Source of the DNA: Fodinibius salinus
Lineage (GTDB): Bacteria; Bacteroidota; Rhodothermia; Balneolales; Balneolaceae
Direction of reading: 5' to 3'
DNA length: 64,000 nucleotides
Assembly: GCF_008124865.1 (NCBI RefSeq)
Contig: NZ_VNHY01000002.1
Coordinates: forward strand, 372,001 to 436,000
The number at the start of each line of letters is the position of its first letter. Within the stretch, counting starts at the first letter, position 1. This document shows, one piece after another, positions 52,629 through 58,985 of this stretch. The notes beneath the pieces were generated by a model that was not told the origin of the DNA, ran no database searches, and saw only the letters and a list, made by a program, of their open reading frames with translations. The translations under genes and the position numbers were made by a program.

Positions 52629-53924
52629 CTATTCTATTGGTAATTCTATGATAAATGTAGCACCTTCGCCGGGCGTGGACTCAACCCATATGTTACCATC
52701 CATTTTTGTGATGATACCATGACTTACAGAAAGCCCCAAACCAGTGCCGGTACCTACTTCTTTTGTTGTAAAGAAAGGTTCAAATATACGACTTTGATAT
52801 TCTTTTTTTATGCCTTTTCCATTATCAGAAATAGTAAGTTGCACGGTGGAATTTTCTCTGCTTGTAGCCACTTTTATGCGCGGATTTTCTGTTTCTTGCA
52901 TCGCATCAACAGCATTTAACAACAGATTTACCAATACTTGGTGAAGTTGATCGGGCACGCATGAAATGGCCGGCAAATCACTGCTGAGGCTAAGCTCAAA
53001 ATCAACATCCCGGCAACGGGCATCATGTCGTAACAAGCCCACGGCCGAATTTATAATTTCATTTATCTGCACATGCTCGGTCTCCATACTCGAGGGACGA
53101 GAAAAGTCCACCAGATCTCGGACAATCTTATTAATCCGCTGAATATGCTCCCGTACTTTTTTAAGCTGATCTTGCAAAAAATCATCATCGGTTTTGCGTT
53201 GACATACCTGCACCAGCGATGAAATTGCAGTTAGCGGATTTCCAACCTCGTGCGCAACGCCCGCTGCCATATGTCCCACAGTAGCCAAACGCTCTGACTG
53301 CTGGATCTGCTCTTTGCGCATTTTTACCTCAGTAAGATCGCGCAGAATGAGTGACTTCCCCACAATCTCATCATCCCAATTTCGAATAAACGACTCGGTT
53401 AGGTTTATCAGCTTGGTCTCTCCGTGCTTGGTAATCCGTTCCGTCTCATAATTCCAGCCGTGTTCTTCCCCGTTTTTACCAAATGTATTGGCTTCACGAT
53501 CCTCACTTAGATTATCCGGTATGATAACTTCGATAGGCTTGCCAATCACTTCTTCCCGATCCCATTCCAGCATTTCTTCTGCACCTCGGTTCCAAGAGGT
53601 GATCACTTGCTCATTATCAATTGTGATAATGCCATCAGCAGAATGCTCAATGATATCGCGGTGCCGCATTTTTGTAGCTTCAAGCTGGTCCTCATAATAT
53701 GTCCGGTAATTATATACTGTCCACGCTGCCCAGACCATAAGAACCAACGCAACAGTCACACCACGGCTAAAATAGAGCCAGCGCATAGTCTGCAAATCGG
53801 CGTTGGTAAGCAACGTTTGATTCACAATTTCAAACGCACCGAAAAATAGCCCCAGAAGCAACAATGAGGTAAACAACAGATACCCCATGCGAGCCTCCCG
53901 AAGAAAACGAAGAATTTCTTTCAT
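52629..53924 (-). CDS. PAS-containing sensor histidine kinase (NtrB/ZraS-like)
   Basis: 431 residues. Two N-terminal membrane helices (~14-34 and 48-69) with almost no periplasmic loop, a PAS domain (HSADGIITIDNEQVITSWNRGAEEMLEW), HisKA with GVAHEVGNPLTAISSLV and HATPase_c ending GTGTGLGLSVSHGII. The small extracellular part suggests a membrane or internal signal, such as envelope or lipid stress, consistent with YceI and porin targets. Partner is the NtrC-type regulator downstream. Confidence 0.95.
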   Translation of the reverse strand: MKEILRFLREARMGYLLFTSLLLLGLFFGAFEIVNQTLLTNADLQTMRWLYFSRGVTVALVLMVWAAWTVYNYRTYYEDQLEATKMRHRDIIEHSADGIITIDNEQVITSWNRGAEEMLEWDREEVIGKPIEVIIPDNLSEDREANTFGKNGEEHGWNYETERITKHGETKLINLTESFIRNWDDEIVGKSLILRDLTEVKMRKEQIQQSERLATVGHMAAGVAHEVGNPLTAISSLVQVCQRKTDDDFLQDQLKKVREHIQRINKIVRDLVDFSRPSSMETEHVQINEIINSAVGLLRHDARCRDVDFELSLSSDLPAISCVPDQLHQVLVNLLLNAVDAMQETENPRIKVATSRENSTVQLTISDNGKGIKKEYQSRIFEPFFTTKEVGTGTGLGLSVSHGIITKMDGNIWVESTPGEGATFIIELPIE

Positions 53925-54043
53925 TCCGTGATTTTAGATAATTGTTCTACATATTAAAACTAGCAATTACCAGCTGCCAAGCAAATCCTGAATCAGCATC
54001 ATTTGGCCAATATCATAAACATACCTTTGTAAAACCTAGCTTG

Positions 54044-54126
54044 GTCATCCTGAATTCAGTTCAGGGTCTTGGTTCAGACGCCCACAACTGCATGTGAGAT
54101 TCTGAAACAAGTTCAGAATGACAAGG
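54044..54126. repeat. Palindromic interspersed repeat (REP-like or MITE-like)
   Basis: GTCATCCTGAATTCAGTTCAGG (54044 on) and, inverted, AGATTCTGAAACAAGTTCAGAATGAC (54098-54123) form imperfect arms of about 25 bp. The wording GTCATTCTGAACTTGTTTCAGAATCT is a repeat known to occur in many bacterial genomes between genes. It lies downstream of the kinase promoter and before the terminator of the DoxX-like gene. Confidence 0.7.
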
Positions 54127-54160
54127 TGGAGATAGTTTTGTAAAGTCCTCTTCAATTTAA

Positions 54161-54184
54161 AAACCCGCCAGCTACGGCGGGCTT
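54161..54184 (-). terminator. Rho-independent terminator of the DoxX-like gene
   Basis: AAACCCGCC and GGCGGGCTT make the stem; on the minus strand it is followed by TTTTTAAATTG. Lies 25 bp beyond the stop of the gene at 54209. Confidence 0.85.
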
Positions 54185-54208
54185 AAATTTTACTGCGTCA
54201 AGTTAAGC

Positions 54209-54583
54209 CTATTCCTCTGGCTGTATGATCATATCTTCAGCTTCATAACTGCCTGCTATAAACCAAGCACCACCGGCCATAACTAAATCTTTTAACAGCA
54301 TTGTCATGCTTGGCTGCATTTGTCCATTGATAACGCTTGGTAGATGAATACTTAGTACATAAATAAGCAGCAGCACACCCAACAAAATACAGGCTAGCCG
54401 TGCTTTTGTTTCAATAATAATACTTACACAGGCAGCAAGCATAGCTACTCCGGTTAAATAAATCCAGAATATTCCACCTGGGATGGGTACCATTCCAGCC
54501 ATTTGGCTGCCATTTATAAAATGGAAAAGCCCAAAAACACCAAACGGCAGTGCATACATATATCGACCAATTGTAGAAAGCAT
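54209..54583 (-). CDS. DoxX-like small membrane protein
   Basis: 124 residues with four membrane helices, DoxX-like order (YALPFGVFGLFHFINGSQMAGMVPIPGGIFWIYLTGVAML). It lacks any recognised catalytic residue. Monocistronic. Possibly redox-linked; distinct from the DoxX gene at 21766. Confidence 0.8.
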   Translation of the reverse strand: MLSTIGRYMYALPFGVFGLFHFINGSQMAGMVPIPGGIFWIYLTGVAMLAACVSIIIETKARLACILLGVLLLIYVLSIHLPSVINGQMQPSMTMLLKDLVMAGGAWFIAGSYEAEDMIIQPEE

Positions 54584-54703
54584 ATTATAACATCCTCATA
54601 GTTTTATTACGATTAAACGTACAATATAATGAAATTTAATTCAATGTTAAACTAAATAGGTTTTGTACAACTTCGGTGAGGTATAGCCAAGAACAAGAAC
54701 CTG

Positions 54704-55177
54704 TTACCAGATACCCATCATTCGGCGAATTTGTACAATTTGTCCAATATGATAGGCATTGTGATCTACAATAAGCATGGCCTCCCGGAATAGCGTCTGT
54801 CCGTCACCGTGGGGAAGCGGCTTTCGAAGATTATTCTTGGAATCTCGAATCAGCGCTTTCATTTCTTCGATACCATCCCGAATTGCCCGAATCGACTGCT
54901 CAAATGTTTCTTTGTCAGGCGGACTGCTATGTTCCGGCCAATAATCATTGGGCCAATCCAATTCTTTATAGTCGGGATTCCTGCAAAATTCAAGGATATC
55001 AGCCTGTGCAATGCGGATGTGATCTATAAGTTCCCAAATGGTATGTGGCACACCCTCTACTTTTATACCAGTCTGCTTATACGAAACTCCCTGTACAGCC
55101 TGATCAAAATCTACATGCGCTTGGTTACCTTCGAGCTGTTCAAGAAGTAATTCTCGAACGGTTTTCTGGGCTTTCAT
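54704..55177 (-). CDS. DinB superfamily protein
   Basis: 157 residues, four-helix bundle of the DinB/DUF664 type. Metal ligands: His in LIDHIRIA (about 49) and the pair in LIVDHNAYHIGQIVQIRRMMG (about 137-141). These are typically putative thiol S-transferases or metal-dependent hydrolases. The family block PLPHGDGQTLFREAM is present. Single gene. Confidence 0.88.
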   Translation of the reverse strand: MKAQKTVRELLLEQLEGNQAHVDFDQAVQGVSYKQTGIKVEGVPHTIWELIDHIRIAQADILEFCRNPDYKELDWPNDYWPEHSSPPDKETFEQSIRAIRDGIEEMKALIRDSKNNLRKPLPHGDGQTLFREAMLIVDHNAYHIGQIVQIRRMMGIW

Positions 55178-55479
55178 ACAGTAGGCTTAACTTTTGATTA
55201 ACGAGGTAAGCTATTAAAAATAAGTGAAAGCTGGAATAACTACTCAAAAGAAAGGAGTAAAAACAACAAAAGACCTGCGATTGCAGAGCTTTTTTCGATC
55301 AACTGTTTGTAATATACGAGGTTTACCCTATACAGAACAAGTAAATATTACAATCACTAACTAATCTATAACAAATAACAATTAATAGCATATAACATTT
55401 ACTTAATAGGTCAATATTATTAGTTTTACCTTTCAATATTTTAGAATTGTATGGTTATAAAAAACTGATTTTGTGCATT
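55178..55479. other. AT-rich noncoding gap
   Basis: About 300 bp between divergent genes at 54704 (-) and 55480 (+). No hairpin or reading frame stands out; the promoter pair must lie here. Confidence 0.5.
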
Positions 55480-55890
55480 ATGCCCAGACAAGTTGGTGAT
55501 CTTACTCTTTATTCTGTGGATGACTTACACGAACAGCTCGGCCTCAGCAAGATGACCATCCGTACGTATTTGCGGGAGGGTAAAATCAGGGGACGCAAGC
55601 TGGGCGTTAAGTGGTATGTTACTGAAGAGGCCCTGCGTGAGTATTTTGGTGAGCCGCCCCGACAGCGAAAATCAAAAGCTCAAACAAAGCCCCAAAATTA
55701 TCGCTATGTTATAAAAGGCATTAACGACTTGGTCAGCGAACAAGAAGAATGTTCTACTATTGAAGAGGCTGTCAATTGTATTAATGACCAGGCAATCATC
55801 AGTTTATTCCAGGTTGCCATTATAGACCAGCAAACAGATGAAGTTGTTGAACTTATTAAGGCACGCGATTTTTTAGATCGCCATCAGTAA
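55480..55890 (+). CDS. Helix-turn-helix protein (excisionase/MerR-like HTH_17)
   Basis: 136 residues from ATG 55480; a TTG at 55447 is in frame but the added 11 residues look random. HTH_17 signature YSVDDLHEQLGLSKMTIRTYLREGKIRGRKLGVKWYVTEEALREYF at residues ~9-55, then a basic linker and a ~70-residue acidic C-terminal domain that I do not recognise. Not linked to any integrase, so a phage origin is unlikely; it is probably a transcription factor. The acidic 97-aa gene follows 33 bp later. Confidence 0.8.
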   Translation: MPRQVGDLTLYSVDDLHEQLGLSKMTIRTYLREGKIRGRKLGVKWYVTEEALREYFGEPPRQRKSKAQTKPQNYRYVIKGINDLVSEQEECSTIEEAVNCINDQAIISLFQVAIIDQQTDEVVELIKARDFLDRHQ

Positions 55891-55923
55891 TCAGAACTAA
55901 CGATCATTAATATTTCATTACTT

Positions 55924-56217
55924 ATGCTCGATAAAGAGAATACTAAACTCGAGATTTTTGGATTCGGAGATGAAGAAAATGACGAAGACAGTTTTTACTG
56001 CCTCGTTAACCTTACAAAAAGCCCTGAGGGCATTGATCTTGAAAAACTATCGAATGCTGATCCACGGAAGTTTGATGAGGTGCTCAATGAGATGGGCTGT
56101 ATCTTACTGCTGCGCGGCGACGAAGTGGAAGAGCTCATCGAGCGCGGCGATATTTCGGATTCAAACCTGCATAAATCACTGTACGATTTAGCCGTAGAAG
56201 AAGGAATTATACAGTAA
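55924..56217 (+). CDS. Acidic 97-aa hypothetical protein
   Basis: 97 residues, strongly acidic (EENDEDS, DEVEELIERGD). No signal peptide, membrane helix or known domain. Alternating hydrophobics (CILLLRG, LYDLAVEEG) suggest a small alpha/beta fold. It follows the HTH gene closely and may be a partner or inhibitor of it. Confidence 0.65.
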   Translation: MLDKENTKLEIFGFGDEENDEDSFYCLVNLTKSPEGIDLEKLSNADPRKFDEVLNEMGCILLLRGDEVEELIERGDISDSNLHKSLYDLAVEEGIIQ

Positions 56218-56242
56218 GCAATTAGCAGTAGGCAGTTTCCCA

Positions 56243-56824
56243 TTAAGGGCTGCCTATCGGAAAAGGTTTGTGCTGCTGCCACCAGTGCCAAGTTCTAAGC
56301 AGGGCAATAATCGTTTTTCCATCCGTAATTTCACCTTGGTGTACCATCTCTATCACTTCGGAAAAGGGCATCCGCTCCCGTATCACAAATTCATCCTCAT
56401 CCACCTGCTGCTCAAAACTTGCAATATCCCAAGCGGCATAACAGTGAATAACCTCATCCGAATAACCGATTCCGGGATAAAAATGCCCCACATACGCAAA
56501 TGATCGACAGGCCAAACCCGCCTCTTCTTTAAGCTCACGCTCGGCTGTTGAGCCGGCTTCTTCATTAGGATCAATCTTTCCGGCCGGTACTTCGTAAAAA
56601 ATCTGCCGCACCGGGTAGCGAAACTGTCGCACCAGCATTACATCTCCATTTTCAAAAACCGGCACTACCGCCGATGCCCCAGGGTGTTTAATCCATTCCC
56701 GGGTAGATGTACCGCCGTCGGGCAATCGGACTTCATCAAAAAAAACGTGGAGCAGCCGGCCGTTAAAAATCTCTTTTGATGAGAGAGGGCGTTCTACTAG
56801 TTTTCCGGAATCGTTCATAGCCAT
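56243..56824 (-). CDS. NUDIX hydrolase, ADP-ribose pyrophosphatase type
   Basis: 193 residues from ATG 56822-56824; the longer frame to 56899 would overlap the opposite gene by 13 bp and adds no family sequence. NUDIX box complete: GKIDPNEEAGSTAERELKEEAGL fits Gx5Ex7REUxEExGU. Together with VRQFRYPVRQIFYEVPAG before it and FYPGIGYSDEVIHCY after it, this is the ADP-ribose/NDP-sugar pyrophosphatase group. Divergent from the phosphatidyltransferase gene. Confidence 0.92.
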   Translation of the reverse strand: MAMNDSGKLVERPLSSKEIFNGRLLHVFFDEVRLPDGGTSTREWIKHPGASAVVPVFENGDVMLVRQFRYPVRQIFYEVPAGKIDPNEEAGSTAERELKEEAGLACRSFAYVGHFYPGIGYSDEVIHCYAAWDIASFEQQVDEDEFVIRERMPFSEVIEMVHQGEITDGKTIIALLRTWHWWQQHKPFPIGSP

Positions 56825-56886
56825 ATTTTTTGTATCTTTACGTTCATCAGTTTGCGCTCGAATAATAACAAAGATATTGGTTTCCG

Positions 56887-57477
56887 TTGTCTGAAACATT
56901 CAACATCGATCAGCAGCAGTTTGAGGTAAAGCAAGACCTGTTCACATGGTCGAACCTGATCTCATTTTCGCGGATTCTCGTGGCCTTTCCCATTGTGTGG
57001 CTACATTATACCAACGGGCAACAAATTACCTGGCTGATTACGGTGCTGGTTTTGTACGGCATTCTGTCGGATTACCTGGACGGGTATATTGCGCGCCTTA
57101 CCCACCGTGTTACCGAATGGGGGAAAATTTTAGATCCCGTGGCAGACAAATTCTGCGCTTTTTTCCTCTTTTTATATGCCGTTTATATTGATATTATCCC
57201 GCTCTGGTTTTTCCTCGTTGAAATTGGGCGTGACCTGTTTATTGTGGGAGGATCTCTGTATATCCGCAAGCTGCGCGGCAAAGTGGCCATGGCGGTAATG
57301 TCGGGCAAAATAAGTGTTAATGTGCTGGGATTGTACTGGCTGTCGGCTTTTTTCTTTCCCGATGCCTACGCCGCTCACCAAATGCTGATGGGGGCATCGC
57401 TGGCACTTATGTTTTTCTCCTTCTTTGATTATCTTTATCGATTCAACTTGATCCTTAAAGGCGTAGAATTTAACTAG
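56887..57477 (+). CDS. CDP-alcohol phosphatidyltransferase (PgsA-like)
   Basis: 196 residues with about five membrane helices. The signature D-x2-DG-x2-AR-x8-G-x3-D-x3-D is complete (DYLDGYIARL then EWGKILDPVADK). This family makes phospholipids such as phosphatidylglycerol phosphate or phosphatidylserine from CDP-diacylglycerol; which alcohol is used cannot be read. The only possible start in frame is TTG 56887, since a TAA lies 7 codons upstream. Followed by a terminator, then ftsY. Confidence 0.9.
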   Translation: MSETFNIDQQQFEVKQDLFTWSNLISFSRILVAFPIVWLHYTNGQQITWLITVLVLYGILSDYLDGYIARLTHRVTEWGKILDPVADKFCAFFLFLYAVYIDIIPLWFFLVEIGRDLFIVGGSLYIRKLRGKVAMAVMSGKISVNVLGLYWLSAFFFPDAYAAHQMLMGASLALMFFSFFDYLYRFNLILKGVEFN

Positions 57478-57518
57478 GTTTATTTTAAAAAACTGGCAAA
57501 GTCTCCCATGAGGGGAGT

Positions 57519-57548
57519 ACTCTTCCGGCTTTCAGGAGAAGAGTTTTT
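57519..57548 (+). terminator. Terminator-like hairpin after the phosphatidyltransferase gene
   Basis: ACTCTTC (57519-57525) and GAAGAGT (57538-57544) form a short stem with a T tail TTTTT. The following ~70 bp before ftsY contains a half copy of the GTCATCCTG-type repeat (inverted, 57580-57596). Confidence 0.6.
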
Positions 57549-57622
57549 CACACCTGCAAAGATGCTGCCCCCAAACAATCGGGACAGGATGACATTTTAG
57601 TTTTTAACAGTTAGAAGTATTT

Positions 57623-58576
57623 ATGGGTTTTCTCGAAAAAATAGGTCTCAAGAAAAAAGAAAAAGTCGAAAAGGGCGTCAAAAAAAGCCGCTCCGGCATC
57701 ATGAAAAAGATCGGCAAAGCCGTTGCCGGCAAAGATACAGTAGATGCCGCCGTACTCGATGAGCTGGAGGAAATCCTTATCACTTCCGACGTAGGTGTTT
57801 CAACCACCATCGAAATTATCGATCGTATTGAAGCTCGCGTAGCAAAAGATAAATACCTGAACAGCGATGAGCTACAGCGTATTCTACGTGAAGAAATTAT
57901 CGGCCTGCTTAAAGATCATAATCCCGACAAACCCGCTGAGTTTGACGCCGAATTTCCCCAAAAACCGCACATCGTGATGGTTGTGGGAGTAAACGGAGTA
58001 GGGAAGACGACCTCCATCGGCAAGCTGGCTCACCTCTACAAAAAAGCAGGCAAAAAAGTAATGTTGGGAGCTGCCGACACTTTTCGCGCCGCCGCTGTTG
58101 ACCAGCTTAAAATCTGGAGCGAGCGCGCCGATGTACCCATCATTCAGCAGGGACAAAATGCCGACCCGGCGGCCGTTGCCTACGACACGGTCGAATCTGC
58201 CAATGCCAAGCAGGCTGATGTTGCACTGGTCGATACAGCAGGACGTCTTCACAACAAAAAATCACTGATGGAAGAACTGGCCAAGATCAAGCGCGTAATG
58301 GGCAAGGTCGTGGACGGCGCTCCCCATGAAGTACTGCTCGTACTCGATGCCTCTACCGGCCAAAATGCCATGCAGCAAGCCAGAGCCTTTACCGATTTTG
58401 TGGACATTACAGGGTTGATACTCACCAAGCTTGACGGTACGGCCAAAGGAGGGATTGTAATTGGCGTTTCCAACGAGCTGGATGTACCGGTTAAATATAT
58501 CGGGGTGGGTGAAGAGATTGAAGACCTGCAGGTGTTTGACCGTGAGCTATTTGTAAACTCGATGTTTGCTGATTAG
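57623..58576 (+). CDS. ftsY: Signal recognition particle receptor FtsY
   Basis: 317 residues. Docking partner of SRP at the inner membrane during cotranslational insertion. N-terminal basic A region is short (KKKEKVEKGVKKSR), then the N domain and the G domain with GVNGVGKTT (~121-129), DTFRAAAVDQL, DTAGR, TKLDGTAKGG and a final VGEEIEDLQVF. All GTPase motifs are intact. Highly conserved housekeeping gene. Confidence 0.97.
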   Translation: MGFLEKIGLKKKEKVEKGVKKSRSGIMKKIGKAVAGKDTVDAAVLDELEEILITSDVGVSTTIEIIDRIEARVAKDKYLNSDELQRILREEIIGLLKDHNPDKPAEFDAEFPQKPHIVMVVGVNGVGKTTSIGKLAHLYKKAGKKVMLGAADTFRAAAVDQLKIWSERADVPIIQQGQNADPAAVAYDTVESANAKQADVALVDTAGRLHNKKSLMEELAKIKRVMGKVVDGAPHEVLLVLDASTGQNAMQQARAFTDFVDITGLILTKLDGTAKGGIVIGVSNELDVPVKYIGVGEEIEDLQVFDRELFVNSMFAD

Positions 58577-58586
58577 TAGAATAAAA

Positions 58587-58614
58587 AAAGGCCATGCCGC
58601 TAAGCATGGCCTTT
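58587..58614. terminator. Terminator after ftsY
   Basis: AAAGGCCATGC (58587-58597) and GCATGGCCTTT (58604-58614) pair perfectly around six bases. It also serves the minus-strand 34-aa gene at 58646, whose minus-strand transcript then meets TTTTTTTAT. Confidence 0.85.
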
Positions 58615-58645
58615 AAATAGTTAAAAAATAAAAACCAAACTTACA

Positions 58646-58750
58646 CTAGCTCTCTACAGTTGAATCATCGTCCTCACTTGTTCCAGTATCTTGGTCTGGC
58701 AGTGCTGCAATAACTGGTGAAAACGGTTTGCTTTCTTTGAACTTGAACAT
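58646..58750 (-). CDS. 34-aa small protein with strong ribosome-binding site
   Basis: ATG 58748-58750 to TAG 58646-58648, preceded by CAGGAGATCATT, one of the best Shine-Dalgarno sequences in this window. The peptide begins MFKFKESKPFSPVIAALPDQ and ends in an acidic Asp/Ser tail. There is no hydrophobic signal, so it is either cytoplasmic or has a RiPP-like leader (basic N terminus, acidic end). It is divergent from the TPR-CHAT gene by 235 bp and followed by a terminator. No family is recognised. Confidence 0.5.
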   Translation of the reverse strand: MFKFKESKPFSPVIAALPDQDTGTSEDDDSTVES

Positions 58751-58985
58751 AATGATCTCCTGATTTTATTGTAATTAATGATGAGTGCACTCCTTGAAGC
58801 CGAGTACTGTTTTAATATTCTATAATTTGGAGCCAATGACAAACTTTTTAAATTGTGGTGTGCTTTTGTGACGTTTAAATTATTAGAAAATTGGGGTTAT
58901 AATATTGCAGAGTCCCTCAAAAGGGACCTTGTCATACCTTAATAACTACATGGCATTTGGGATACGGTTTTAGAATAACCAGCAG

